Of a stretch of 47,059 bases of DNA, positions 16,686 to 24,747 are shown piece after piece. The stretch covers positions 1 to 47,059 of the forward strand of contig CAZYSK010000044.1 of NCBI GenBank assembly GCA_964649415.1, written 5' to 3'. The notes under the pieces were generated by a model. That model saw only the letters and a list, made by a program, of their open reading frames with translations. It had not been told where the DNA came from and ran no database searches. The translations under genes were made by a program, and so were the position numbers. The stretch comes from CAZYSK01 sp964649415. Lineage in GTDB: Bacteria > Chloroflexota > Anaerolineae > B4-G1. Each line of letters opens with the position of its first letter. Position 1 is the first letter of the stretch.

Positions 16686-18062
16686 CTACGATGCAGTCTC
16701 CTCCAAAACTGAGCGGGCATACCGGTCGAGCTTGCGCCAGGTAGCCTGGTACGACCTGACAGCGTACTTGGCATCGCTGAACTTGCGCTTGAACTCGTAG
16801 AGGAACGATGGCCCTCCGGTGAAAATCTGTGGGGAGAACGTATCGTGGCTGCCGTACTGGGACTCTAGCAAGCCAATGGCCCAACAGTTGCTTTCGTGCT
16901 TGCGCAGCGTCGATTCGGCAAGTCCTGTCGTTGCCAGGTGGTCCATAAACGCGAACAGAAACTTGCCCACCTGCCGGGCGAACTCGTGGGATGGCTCATC
17001 CCAGTGCCAATCTTCAATGTACTCTTCCAATGCCTTCTCCTCCGGATCGATCAAGCTAACCGGGTAGCTCAAGGCAATGTCCTGGCCGCCGTGAACGCCT
17101 GACAGGGCATAGATCGCTCCAGCACGGCATGGGCGCCCCCGGTTGGTTTTCAGGCAATCCGTCACGAAAATCGGGAGAACGCGCATTGCCGCCGCCAGGA
17201 GCGCCAGGTCCGACGCGCCGGGCAGTTGTGGATCGCTGTGAGGAACTGTCCTGAACACCCACGGATAGGCCTTCTCGCTGGCCACGGGCCAACCGTACTT
17301 CTCCAGCGCGTCCAAGTCCTCGAAAGCCATGACTGTGGCTTCCTCAAAAATCACACTCATCCATGGGATCAGTTCGTGTGTCTGATCCGGATCGTGGTGA
17401 GACAGTACAACTCGCAGATCGTCCAGTGACTCGTAGAGCGACAGCCCAAAGTACTCGCCGCCACTGCCCAGCACCAGCGCGTAGCACGGCGAATCCTTCG
17501 CCGGGTAGCGCAACTCGATAGGCTCCCAATTCTCTATCCATCGCCAGGGAGCCTGGCGATAATAGTTCGCCGCGGCTGCAAAGAGGTCGCGTAGCATAGG
17601 TTCTGTGATCCCCGGAACACTCATCAAGCCTGGAGTAGGGTCCTGTGCTTTCAAAGAGCCCTGCGTTACCCTGGGGAACCATGTGTCCATCAGTGGCAGT
17701 GACGTTCTGTGCTCACACCGAACGCCGATTTCGGCCAATCGAGGAGCCAGCGCCTGAGCCATCTCGGCATCTTGCAGGAGGATAAGCGTAGGCCGACCAC
17801 GCCCGCCAGAGCCTATCGTCGGCTTGAGTATGGCCTTGTGGAGCACCTCCAGAACCTGGTCAGGTGCGGGTGGTTCGTCGCCGTGTACCCGGATCTTTCG
17901 GGTGACCTCTCGATCCTGATCCATCACCAGCGTCGCGTAGGGGCGGTAGGAAGACCCGCCATCTTTGGGCGTGATCCAGAGGTAGGCACGGCGCGTGCAA
18001 CAAAGCCACGTCGCATCACGCTGAGTCAAACGGCGAATCCTCTTCAATTGATTACTGCTCAT
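16686..18062 (-). CDS. large hypothetical protein, DUF6930/DUF7309-like
   Basis: A 458-residue soluble protein. A basic N-terminus (LKRIRRLTQRDATWL) is followed by an alpha/beta domain with RPTLILLQDAEMAQALAPRLAEIGVRC, similar to DUF6930-type regions, then a segment like DUF7309 (YYRQAPWRW, YALVLGSGGEYFGLSLYESLDDL). The last 110 residues are helical (HEFARQVGKFLFAFMDHL and AVRSYQATWRKLDRYAR). These domains have no established function and are found in accessory regions. The gene starts exactly where the upstream gene stops, so the two form an operon. Confidence 0.5.
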   Translation of the reverse strand: MSSNQLKRIRRLTQRDATWLCCTRRAYLWITPKDGGSSYRPYATLVMDQDREVTRKIRVHGDEPPAPDQVLEVLHKAILKPTIGSGGRGRPTLILLQDAEMAQALAPRLAEIGVRCEHRTSLPLMDTWFPRVTQGSLKAQDPTPGLMSVPGITEPMLRDLFAAAANYYRQAPWRWIENWEPIELRYPAKDSPCYALVLGSGGEYFGLSLYESLDDLRVVLSHHDPDQTHELIPWMSVIFEEATVMAFEDLDALEKYGWPVASEKAYPWVFRTVPHSDPQLPGASDLALLAAAMRVLPIFVTDCLKTNRGRPCRAGAIYALSGVHGGQDIALSYPVSLIDPEEKALEEYIEDWHWDEPSHEFARQVGKFLFAFMDHLATTGLAESTLRKHESNCWAIGLLESQYGSHDTFSPQIFTGGPSFLYEFKRKFSDAKYAVRSYQATWRKLDRYARSVLEETAS

Positions 18063-18446
18063 TCATCGCCTCCGCTTTTCCTTGCGCGGGTAGAGCGTCA
18101 TCGAACTCGGTTCACGGGCTCCACCCGCCTGGGCCAGCCGCCGCTTTCGCTCCTGCTGGTAGGCACGGATTCTCTTCGCCAGCGGGTGGCGCAGGTCGAT
18201 CTGCAGATGGGTCACAGAGACGACCAGGGCCACCTTGATCCCCTCCAAAGGCTCAATGGCGCACACGATGCCAGCCTCGTCCCCGGCGTAGAATACGCTC
18301 TGGATAGATAGCTTCCGGTCGCGGGAGATCCTCTGTCCCTGGTCGCGCAGCGCACGAACCATCGTCGCTATCGGTCGCGCCGGGATAGGAAGGTGAGCTT
18401 CCATCTCATGCAGCAGCTCCATTGCTTGTTCGTAATCGTCGATCAT
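18063..18446 (-). CDS. small hypothetical protein in operon with the DUF6930-like gene
   Basis: A 127-residue protein with an N-terminal helical stretch, a middle beta segment (SIQSVFYAGDEAGIVCAI and ALVVSVTHLQIDL) and a very basic C-terminal tail (KRIRAYQQERKRRLAQ, then PRKEKRRR), which could contact nucleic acid. Its stop directly abuts the start of the downstream 458-residue gene, implying a joint function. I do not recognise the family. Confidence 0.5.
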   Translation of the reverse strand: MIDDYEQAMELLHEMEAHLPIPARPIATMVRALRDQGQRISRDRKLSIQSVFYAGDEAGIVCAIEPLEGIKVALVVSVTHLQIDLRHPLAKRIRAYQQERKRRLAQAGGAREPSSMTLYPRKEKRRR

Positions 18447-18498
18447 CGTCCATCCTCCGAAACAGAGATAGGTACAACGACCACCCCGCTGCCCACGT

Positions 18499-18624
18499 TC
18501 AGGAAGTGGAAAAGTTCACGCTCAGCGCTGCCTCCACCTCGCGCACTGCCACCACAGGCCAGGCGAACAATAGATCGAGCAACCGGAGCAGGCGCGCCGC
18601 CCACCGGCGAAGATTTGCCAGCAT
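18499..18624 (-). pseudogene. second Fic-like winged-helix remnant
   Basis: A 41-codon frame reading MLANLRRWAARLLRLLDLLF, then WPVVAVREVEAALSV, the pattern of the C-terminal winged helix that ends many Fic proteins (LLxxLF-xxPVVTVxEVAxAL). It stops at a TGA where the recognition helix should follow. Only a scrap remains. The other 100 bases of the 18447-18700 gap hold the terminator at 18648-18672. Confidence 0.35.
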
Positions 18625-18647
18625 GGGGTGACGATGCTGCCCTACAC

Positions 18648-18691
18648 AAAAAACCCGCCGTCTCCGGCGGGTCCGCAGTGCCGAGAGAGAT
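18648..18691 (-). terminator. intrinsic terminator of the toxin-antitoxin operon, with a tRNA-end-like flank
   Basis: On the minus strand a GC stem (arms 18653-18659 and 18666-18672) is followed by a run of six T. It lies just beyond the stop of the DUF3368 gene at 18701. The bases at 18677-18691 (AGTGCCGAGAGAGAT) resemble the acceptor end of the tRNA-Phe at 19836, and the hairpin resembles that tRNA's terminator. So it is probably a third, shorter copy of that tRNA 3' end plus terminator unit. Confidence 0.65.
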
Positions 18692-18700
18692 AAACTGCAC

Positions 18701-19189
18701 CTACATCTCCCCCGCTTCTCTCAATATCGCTTCTACCAACGGTGAAGCGGCACGAAACCCCAAAGTCCGGAGATGCTCAATTTCCTGTTGGACCGAAGGG
18801 ATCTCGCCACGCAGGCGAGCTGCCAGCGGCAAGCCCAGAGTTCCCACCAAGTCAAAGCCCGCTCGGCGAGCGAAGCGCCGGGCGTCAAGATCGTCCATCA
18901 CCACCCGATCCGCGTCCAACTCCTTTGCCAGAACGAGCACCTCTGCTTCACCCCTGTCGAGACTGGCCAAGAGAAAGCTCGCCATGCGCTGGTCACCGAC
19001 ATCTTGTACAGAGAGCCAGGACTGAGCCGCTTCTACAATTGCCTCTGACGCCTCATCCGGCCTTGCCCGCACCTCGTTCAACACAGCCTGAGGCGCGTAT
19101 ACCTCGTCAGCTCCGCGTTGAAGCAAGTCCAAACGCCCCAGTTTGGTCAGGAAGATCAACGGACCGGTGTCCGTGACCCACGTGTTCAC
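18701..19189 (-). CDS. DUF3368 PIN-like toxin
   Basis: A 162-residue protein of the DUF3368 group of PIN-like nucleases. The N-terminal TDTGPLIFLTKLG carries the first catalytic Asp, then VLNEV, then LDRGEAEVLVLAKE (acidic Glu positions) and VVMDDLDARRFA (second Asp cluster), the usual order of PIN active-site residues. The gene starts with GTG and overlaps the antitoxin stop by four bases (GTGA). Toxins of this type are RNases held in check by a UPF0175 partner, which is the gene directly upstream. A hairpin terminator follows within 30 bases. Confidence 0.82.
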   Translation of the reverse strand: MNTWVTDTGPLIFLTKLGRLDLLQRGADEVYAPQAVLNEVRARPDEASEAIVEAAQSWLSVQDVGDQRMASFLLASLDRGEAEVLVLAKELDADRVVMDDLDARRFARRAGFDLVGTLGLPLAARLRGEIPSVQQEIEHLRTLGFRAASPLVEAILREAGEM

Positions 19190-19452
19190 GCGGCCAGTTC
19201 CCTGGCTGCTTGAATCTCGGCCTCTATTTCTTCGTCTTGCAGGTTGATGGCAGGCACGCCGATCTGAGCCAGACGGTAGAGGAATTCCACCCGCTCCAGG
19301 CCTGCCAATCTGGCCGCCTGGCCCGAAGAGATGCGGCCCAGTTCATAAAGCTTGGCGGCGGCCATGAAGCGTAACTCGTCTACGAAAGCCGCGTCGGACA
19401 TCTTTAGCAACTGGGGAAACCCCTTGGGGTAGGCGAGTATTGCTCTCTCCAT
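19186..19452 (-). CDS. UPF0175-family antitoxin
   Basis: An 88-residue protein from the ATG at 19452; a longer frame begins at 19488 but its 12 extra residues are not typical of the family, and an AGGAG lies 10 bases before the inner start. The sequence LRFMAAAKLYELGRISSGQAARLAGLERVEFLYRLAQIGV is the UPF0175 core, quoted here in outline: LRFMAAAKLYE, ISSGQAARLAG and EFLYRLAQIG. The core is a ribbon-helix-like DNA-binding antitoxin and its C-terminus is acidic, as is needed to bind the toxin. It is co-transcribed with, and overlaps, the DUF3368 toxin. Such operons usually repress their own promoter. Confidence 0.82.
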   Translation of the reverse strand: MERAILAYPKGFPQLLKMSDAAFVDELRFMAAAKLYELGRISSGQAARLAGLERVEFLYRLAQIGVPAINLQDEEIEAEIQAARELAA

Positions 19453-19488
19453 AGACGACCCACTCCTTACTCCTTGCACATCGGTCAT

Positions 19489-19802
19489 CTGATCACATTA
19501 TAGCACCCTGTTGGTTTCCCCACAAACTGGGAAAGACGCCAGGTACCAGTTGGGAAAGCTGGCGCAGCCGCAAGGGTTGCCTCACGGACTAGGCGGGCGA
19601 CGTTGCAGGCGCAGGCGAGGGTATCGGTAGGGATGGAAGCCTTGGCGCTGTTGGGCAAGCCGTGCCAGGGGAAGCGTTTCACACACCGTCGCCATTGTTC
19701 GGCATTGCGACCCTTGTCCTCGTGTCAGTCACTCGTTTTGCGAAAGTGGGGCATGAGGCCCAGAAACAAGCCCAAAACGACCCCCCAGTGGGGCATAAAC
19801 GC
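19489..19802. other. gap without a supported gene
   Basis: Between the antitoxin and the tRNA-Phe terminator I see no convincing gene. A minus-strand open frame at 19485-19682 (beginning MKRFPWHGLPNSAKAS) has no family I recognise and no ribosome-binding site. It may be debris from a mobile element. Confidence 0.4.
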
Positions 19803-19827
19803 AAAAAACCCGCCTTTTCAGGCGGGT
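19803..19827 (-). terminator. intrinsic terminator of tRNA-Phe
   Basis: On the minus strand, arms ACCCGCC/GGCGGGT (19821-19827 and 19808-19814) enclose a short loop and are followed by six T. It starts 9 bases after the encoded CCA of the tRNA. Confidence 0.8.
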
Positions 19828-19835
19828 CTATCCCA

Positions 19836-19912
19836 TGGTGCCGAGGGACAGATTTGAACTGTCGACTCCCTGATTTTCAGTCAGGTGCTCTACCAGGCTG
19901 AGCTACCTCGGC
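19836..19912 (-). tRNA. tRNA-Phe (anticodon GAA)
   Basis: A full cloverleaf is visible on the minus strand. The acceptor GCCGAGG pairs with CCTCGGC, the D-arm reads AGCTC...GAGC, and the anticodon stem CCTGA/TCAGG encloses the loop CTGAAAA, giving GAA. The T-arm is GACAG TTCAAAT CTGTC, the discriminator is A and CCA is encoded. It has its own promoter and terminator. A degenerate 3' half of this tRNA lies at 13985-14029, so the locus seems to have served as an integration target. Confidence 0.95.
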
Positions 19913-19920
19913 GCACTGCT

Positions 19921-19949
19921 ATTCTATCCCAACAGCCTTGGATTGTCAA
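19921..19949 (-). promoter_or_regulatory. sigma-70 promoter of tRNA-Phe
   Basis: Minus strand TTGACA (19949-19944) and TAGAAT (19926-19921) are separated by 17 bases, with the tRNA beginning 9 bases after the -10 box. The -35 box overlaps the last codons of the CCA-adding enzyme gene. Confidence 0.8.
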
Positions 19950-21442
19950 GCGGCACAAGCGCCAGACCGGCGCGCCAGCGCCAGCGCCTCGTCCCGCGTC
20001 GCGATCTCCCCGGCCGCCTGGGCCTCGCGCAGGGCTTCCAACAGCCGGCCGACCTCGGGGCCGGGGTCCAGCCCCAGCTCGGCCATCAAGTCGTGGCCCG
20101 TGAGCAAGGGGGGCGGGGCCACCGTCTCCTCGTAGCGCTCGAAGAAGTGCGTCAGCAGGATCTCCGCCACCTCCAGCCGTCGTGTCCAGTGGCGCGCCTC
20201 GAGGTTGGGCCCCCAGGTCGCCAGGTGATCGGCCAGGCTGAGCAGCGCGACGTCGACGCCGCCGCAGCCGGTGGCGCGATAGTAGCGGTAGATGGCGCGG
20301 CGGGTGACGCGTTCTGACCGGGCCAGGTGCAGCGGGCGCAGGTGCTGGCCGACGATCACCCAGACGCGATCGATCTCGTCGCGGCTGAAGCGCAGCGCGT
20401 GCAGCCGATCCGCCGCGATCCGCGCCCCCACCGGCTCGTGGTTGTAGAAGTGGATGCGGCCATCCGCGTCCTGCGACTGCGTCCGGGGCTTGCCCACGTC
20501 GTGCAGCAGCGCCGCCAGCTTGAGCACCAGCGCCCGGTCGCGCCCGCCACTGACCTCGACCGCCAGGTGCGCCGTCACGTCCTCCGAGAATTGGCTCAAC
20601 ACCCGCGCCAGGTCCCCCCAGGCGGCCGGAGGAGCGTCCACCCGGGCGCGCGCCTCCACCTCCCGCCCGGCGACCGCTGCCAGCCCCCCCTCGAGCACGT
20701 CCACCACCATGAGCGTGTGATGCCACACGTCGAAGCGGTGCGGCGGGGACTGAGCGACGCCCTTCAGGGACGCCAGCTCAGGTACCACGTGCGGGAGCAG
20801 ACCAAAAGCGTCCAGCCGCTCCAGGTGAACGGCCGCGCACGGCGTCGCCAACACACGCGCGAACTCGTCGCGCACCCGCTCGGCCGCCGGACGGGCCAGG
20901 AGCGCCGCGTCGCGGCGCATCCAGGCCACCGTCTGGGGCTCGATCTCGAAGCCCAGCTCGGCCGCCACCCGCACCGCGCGCAACAGCCGCACGGGATCGT
21001 CCCGGAACGCGTGCTCGCTCGTGGCGCGCACGCGCCCGGCGTCCAGGTCGGCCAGGCCGCCCGCCGGATCCACCACCGCGCCCGTCCCGTCCAGCGCCAG
21101 CGCGTTGATGCTCAGGTCGCGGGCCAGCAGGTCGGCCTCCAGGTCCGCGCCGCGCAGGGCGGCGAAATCCAGCACCAGGCGCCCCGCTCCCTCAGGCGCC
21201 AGCACCGCGCGCCCCGCATCCCGCTCGACGTCCAGGGGAAAGTAGGCCCCGCCGAGCGCATCGGCCACGGCGCGCGCCAGCCCCAGCGCGTCGCGCTCGA
21301 CCGCGAAGTCCCAGTCGTGCACGGCGCGCGCCAGGAGCAGGTCGCGCACCGCCCCCCCTACCGGCCAGACGCGCACCCCACGCTCACCGGCCAGCCGGCG
21401 CACGACCTCCCAGGGCCAATCAGGCACATGGACTGTTGTCAT
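19946..21442 (-). CDS. cca: CCA tRNA nucleotidyltransferase / poly(A) polymerase family protein with HD domain
   Basis: A 498-residue class II nucleotidyltransferase from the ATG at 21442, six bases after GAGGAG. The head domain has GGAVRDLLL and DWDFAVE (the D-x-D metal pair), then RDLSINALAL and the RDDPVRLLRAVRVA segment. An HD domain follows with LAALLHDVGKPRTQ and FYNHEPVGARIA. Enzymes of this shape add or repair the 3' CCA of tRNA or act on RNA ends, with the HD part removing phosphates or cyclic ends. It lies just upstream of a tRNA gene on the same strand. The start and the full set of motifs look intact. Confidence 0.9.
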   Translation of the reverse strand: MTTVHVPDWPWEVVRRLAGERGVRVWPVGGAVRDLLLARAVHDWDFAVERDALGLARAVADALGGAYFPLDVERDAGRAVLAPEGAGRLVLDFAALRGADLEADLLARDLSINALALDGTGAVVDPAGGLADLDAGRVRATSEHAFRDDPVRLLRAVRVAAELGFEIEPQTVAWMRRDAALLARPAAERVRDEFARVLATPCAAVHLERLDAFGLLPHVVPELASLKGVAQSPPHRFDVWHHTLMVVDVLEGGLAAVAGREVEARARVDAPPAAWGDLARVLSQFSEDVTAHLAVEVSGGRDRALVLKLAALLHDVGKPRTQSQDADGRIHFYNHEPVGARIAADRLHALRFSRDEIDRVWVIVGQHLRPLHLARSERVTRRAIYRYYRATGCGGVDVALLSLADHLATWGPNLEARHWTRRLEVAEILLTHFFERYEETVAPPPLLTGHDLMAELGLDPGPEVGRLLEALREAQAAGEIATRDEALALARRSGACAA

Positions 21443-21601
21443 CGGTCTCCTCGATATGTAGCACAGAGAGCATCCGCAACTCCTTGGGCCGGTGGGCACG
21501 TCAAGCCACCCACCCCATCATGTACACGCGTCCGTGCATCCCGGCCATCCAACGTAGCTTGGCACATGATACCGAAGAACAGACGAACTTGTCAAGCATG
21601 G

Positions 21602-21630
21602 TTGCCTCCAGGCTGATGGCGTGGTAGAAT
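21602..21630 (+). promoter_or_regulatory. sigma-70 promoter of the transcarbamylase operon
   Basis: TTGCCT (21602-21607) and TAGAAT (21625-21630) are separated by 17 bases, with an untranslated leader of about 105 bases before the first gene at 21742. No riboswitch fold is evident in that leader. Confidence 0.5.
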
Positions 21631-21741
21631 GTACCGATGCAAAAACAACCTGGTTTCGACGTGCCGCCGGGACGGTCCCTGTCGCTGCATCTGCGATCAC
21701 GTGCACGCTATCCGAATCAGGTCAGATTAGGAGGCTAAGAT

Positions 21742-22695
21742 ATGCGTAGCTTTATGGGTCGTGATATTCTCTCACTGAAGGACTTCGAGCGCGAGGAGTA
21801 CTTCCACATGTTCGAGGTCGCCAAGTCACTGGAACACCATGCAATCAACCGCCACAACGGCGACTTGCTCGCGGACAAGACGATGGTGACGGCGTTCTAC
21901 CAGCCTTCCACGCGCACGCGCATCGCGCACGAGGCCGCCATGCACCGCCTCGGCGGGCACGTGACGGGCTTCGCCGACGCCAAGATGACGCGCGCGGGCG
22001 ACTGGTACCAGGAGTCCATCAAGGACACCGTCCACATGCTGGAGTTCTACGGTGACGTGATCGTCATGCGCCACTTCCAGCGGGGCGCGCCCGCGGAGGC
22101 CGCCAAATGGGCCAGCGTGCCGGTCGTCAACGCCGGCGACGGATGGGGCGAGCACCCCACCCAGGTGCTGACCGACCTGTACACGATCTGGAAGGAAGTG
22201 GGCACCATCGACGGCCTGACGTTCCTGTGCATCGGCGACATGCGCATGCGCACCATGCACTCCATCTCCTACGCCCTGAGCCAATTCGATGCCGACGTCA
22301 TCTACGTCTCCCCGCCGGACATGTCGCTGACCGACGACTTCAAGGCCGAACTGGATCAGAGGAACCTGAGGTACGAGGTGGCCGAGCACGTGGCCGACGC
22401 GATCCACCGGGCCGACGTCATCTACATGGAACCCGTCGTGCAGCCCGACTACACCAAGGCGCGCCAGGAGGCCAGCGAGGACAAGGGCCTGACCCCGTCC
22501 AACTACCAGGTCACCCGCCAATTGCTGCGCGACAAGGCCAAGGGCAGCGCCATCATCCTCCACTCCCTGCCGCGCATGGACGAGCTGCCGCCCGACGTGG
22601 ACGCCACCCGCCACGCCCGATACTGGCAGGAGGCCTTCAACGGCGTCGCCCTCCGGATGGGCATGCTGGCCCTGATCCTGGGAGCGATTGAGTAG
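21742..22695 (+). CDS. aspartate-carbamoyltransferase-like transcarbamylase
   Basis: A 317-residue transcarbamylase with the carbamoyl-phosphate motif PSTRTR (residues 55-60), GEHPTQ (137-141), and a C-terminus resembling ATCase (FNGVALRMGMLALILG). It departs from ATCase in three places: Gln rather than Glu before PSTRTR; the 80s-loop region reads MTRAGDWYQESIKDT rather than the SxxKGES-type loop with its substrate-binding Lys; and HSLPR (274-278) replaces HPLPR. So it probably carbamoylates, or removes carbamoyl from, something other than aspartate. Ribosome-binding site AGGAGG at about 21729. It begins an operon with a YgeW-like enzyme and carbamate kinase, which points to catabolic carbamoyl-phosphate production rather than pyrimidine synthesis. 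Confidence 0.78.
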   Translation: MRSFMGRDILSLKDFEREEYFHMFEVAKSLEHHAINRHNGDLLADKTMVTAFYQPSTRTRIAHEAAMHRLGGHVTGFADAKMTRAGDWYQESIKDTVHMLEFYGDVIVMRHFQRGAPAEAAKWASVPVVNAGDGWGEHPTQVLTDLYTIWKEVGTIDGLTFLCIGDMRMRTMHSISYALSQFDADVIYVSPPDMSLTDDFKAELDQRNLRYEVAEHVADAIHRADVIYMEPVVQPDYTKARQEASEDKGLTPSNYQVTRQLLRDKAKGSAIILHSLPRMDELPPDVDATRHARYWQEAFNGVALRMGMLALILGAIE

Positions 22696-22703
22696 CGCTG
22701 AAA

Positions 22704-22735
22704 GAAACCAGGTTTTTCGGAAAAAACCTGGTTTC
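22704..22735. repeat. 32-bp palindromic repeat, copy 1
   Basis: A near-perfect hairpin with GAAACCAGGTTTTT and its complement around a CGG centre, lying eight bases after the first transcarbamylase stop. A 31/32-identical copy sits at 26116-26147 inside a gene. It could stabilise or attenuate the operon transcript; an unrelated mobile palindrome is equally possible. Confidence 0.7.
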
Positions 22736-22764
22736 TGGCGTAACAGCGAACAAGGAGCGATAAA

Positions 22765-23745
22765 ATGCAAACCAACCTTCGCGGTCGCGATCTGATCTGC
22801 GACCTGGATTTCTCGAAGGAAGAGGTGGAGACCGCGCTGGATATGGCGTGGGATCTCAAGCGCAAGCGGGCCGTGGGCGAGCCCCATCCGTACCTGCGCG
22901 ACAAGACGCTGGGCATGCTGTTCTTCTTCAGCAGTACCCGCACGCGCTGCTCGTTTGAGGCCGGCATGGCGCAGCTTGGGGGCCACGCGGCCTTCATCGA
23001 CTCTCGCACGACCCAGATCGCCCACGGCGATACCGCGCGGGAGATCGGCCAGATACTGGGCCGCTACTTCGACGGCATCGCCATCCGCCAGTGCGACTGG
23101 GACTATGGCAACAAGTATCTGAACTGGGTCGCCGAGGCCTCGCGCTCCCCGGTTCTGAACATGCAGTGTGACCTGTACCATCCGTTCCAGTGCCTGGCCG
23201 ACCTGATGACGATCGTCGAGAAGAAGGGGCGCGACCTGCGCAGCAAGAAGATGGTGGTCTCCTGGGCCTACGCGTCCTCCTACCTCAAGCCGCTGTCCGT
23301 GCCCCAATCCCTAATCCTGCAGATGCCCCGCTTCGGGCTGGACATCACGTTGGCCTACCCGCCGGAGTTCAAGCTGATGCCGGAAATCGAGAAAGAGGCC
23401 CAGGCCCAGGCACGCCGTAACGGGACCGGGTTTGAGATCGTCCACGACATGGATGAAGCGTTCAAGGACGCCGACATCGTCTACGCCAAGTCCTGGGGGC
23501 CGATGATGACCACGACCGACCCCGAGGAGGGGAAACGGCTGCAGGATACATACGAGAGTTGGATCACCGACCAGCGTCGCATGTCCCTGGCCAAGCCCGA
23601 CGCCATCTACATGCATCCATTGCCCGCCGACCGCGACGTCGAGGTCACCAGCGAGGTGATGGACGGGCCGAACTCCGTCGTCTTCGACCAGGCCGAGAAC
23701 CGCCTGCACGCCCAGAAGGGCGTGATGGCGTTGACTATGTGGTAG
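22765..23745 (+). CDS. ygeW: YgeW-family carbamoyltransferase
   Basis: A 326-residue transcarbamylase matching the YgeW group closely: FFFSSTRTRCSFEAG (54-67), AHGDTAREIGQILGRYFDG (86-104), NMQCDLYHPFQ (132-142), a WAYASSYLKPLSVPQ segment and YMHPLPADRDVEV (282-294). YgeW proteins have the knotted transcarbamylase fold and sit in the E. coli purine-degradation cluster; their exact substrate is not settled in my knowledge. AAGGAGCGATAA precedes the ATG. The gene stands between another transcarbamylase and carbamate kinase, consistent with phosphorolysis of a carbamoyl group (from a ureido acid) to carbamoyl phosphate. Confidence 0.88.
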   Translation: MQTNLRGRDLICDLDFSKEEVETALDMAWDLKRKRAVGEPHPYLRDKTLGMLFFFSSTRTRCSFEAGMAQLGGHAAFIDSRTTQIAHGDTAREIGQILGRYFDGIAIRQCDWDYGNKYLNWVAEASRSPVLNMQCDLYHPFQCLADLMTIVEKKGRDLRSKKMVVSWAYASSYLKPLSVPQSLILQMPRFGLDITLAYPPEFKLMPEIEKEAQAQARRNGTGFEIVHDMDEAFKDADIVYAKSWGPMMTTTDPEEGKRLQDTYESWITDQRRMSLAKPDAIYMHPLPADRDVEVTSEVMDGPNSVVFDQAENRLHAQKGVMALTMW

Positions 23746-23787
23746 GATGCACCGCCTGGCGCACGTGCCAGAGGCAAGGAGGCGCAC

Positions 23788-24747
23788 ATGTCTACGGAAG
23801 GAAGCAAGCTCGCGGTCGTCGCCATCGGCGGCAACTCTCTGATCAAGGACAAGCAGCACCAAACGGTAGAGGACCAGTACCAGGCAGCCAAGGAGACCGC
23901 GTATCACATCGCCAACATGATCGAGCAAGGCTGGGACGTGGCGATTGGCCACGGCAACGGCCCGCAGGTGGGATTCATCCTGCGGCGCTCCGAGATCGCG
24001 GCCAAGGTGGCGGGGATGCACGAGGTTCCGCTGGACGCCTGCGGCGCTGACACCCAGGGGGCCATCGGCTACGCGCTCCAGCAGAACCTGGCGAACGAGT
24101 TCAAGCGCCGGGGTATGCACAAACGCGCCGCTACGGTCATCACCCAGGTGGTGGTGGACCAGAACGATCCATCCTTCCAGAATCCCAGCAAGCCCATCGG
24201 CGGGTTCATGGAGCAGGGTGAAGCCAGAGATCGCGCCGACAAAGAGGGCTGGGTCGTGGTGGAGGATGCCGGTCGCGGCTGGCGGCGGGTGGTCCCGTCG
24301 CCCCTCCCCCAGGAGATCATCGAACTGGACGCGGTGCGGGAACTGCTGAACGCGGGAATCATCACTATCACCGTGGGAGGCGGAGGCATTCCCGTTGTCC
24401 GCAATGCACAAGGTGACTTGGAGGGGGTCGCAGCCGTCATCGACAAAGACTATGCCTCTTCCCTCCTGGCTCGCTCCATCGGTGCCGATCTCTTCCTCAT
24501 CTCCACCGCCGTGGAGAAGGTCTACCTCAACTTCAACAAGCCCAATCAGAGAGCCGTAGACGTGATGACCGTGAGCGAGGCGAAGCAGTACATGGATGAA
24601 GGCCACTTCGCCAAGGGGAGCATGCTTCCCAAGATTCGGGCCATCATCTGGTTCTTGGAGACCGGCGGCAAAGAAGCGCTTATCACCAACCCAGAGAACA
24701 TCGCCCGCGCGCTGCGAGGCGAGACCGGTACCCGGATCATCCCATAG
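23788..24747 (+). CDS. arcC: carbamate kinase
   Basis: A 319-residue amino-acid-kinase-fold enzyme with the family's AIGGNSL (12-18), GHGNGPQVG (53-61), GALVTPMVV-like ITQVVVDQNDP, and TVGGGGIPVV plus VIDKDYASSLLA in the second half. It converts carbamoyl phosphate and ADP to carbamate and ATP, the energy-yielding last step of arginine, ureide and purine fermentations. AAGGAGG precedes the start. The position right after two transcarbamylases argues for ATP formation from carbamoyl groups. The E. coli counterpart in the analogous cluster is YqeA. Confidence 0.93.
   Translation: MSTEGSKLAVVAIGGNSLIKDKQHQTVEDQYQAAKETAYHIANMIEQGWDVAIGHGNGPQVGFILRRSEIAAKVAGMHEVPLDACGADTQGAIGYALQQNLANEFKRRGMHKRAATVITQVVVDQNDPSFQNPSKPIGGFMEQGEARDRADKEGWVVVEDAGRGWRRVVPSPLPQEIIELDAVRELLNAGIITITVGGGGIPVVRNAQGDLEGVAAVIDKDYASSLLARSIGADLFLISTAVEKVYLNFNKPNQRAVDVMTVSEAKQYMDEGHFAKGSMLPKIRAIIWFLETGGKEALITNPENIARALRGETGTRIIP

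Noticed and set aside
20327..21616. 429-codon plus-strand frame
   Set aside because: His/Arg/Gln-rich shadow of the CCA-adding enzyme gene.
21631..21741. riboswitch in the leader of the transcarbamylase operon
   Set aside because: I looked for purine, guanidine and similar conserved cores and saw none; the leader has only weak pairing.
21826..23307. 493-codon open frame on the minus strand
   Set aside because: It runs antisense to two conserved transcarbamylase genes with all their motifs; its protein is low-complexity (Val/Gly/His-rich) and spans their boundary. A GC-rich shadow frame.
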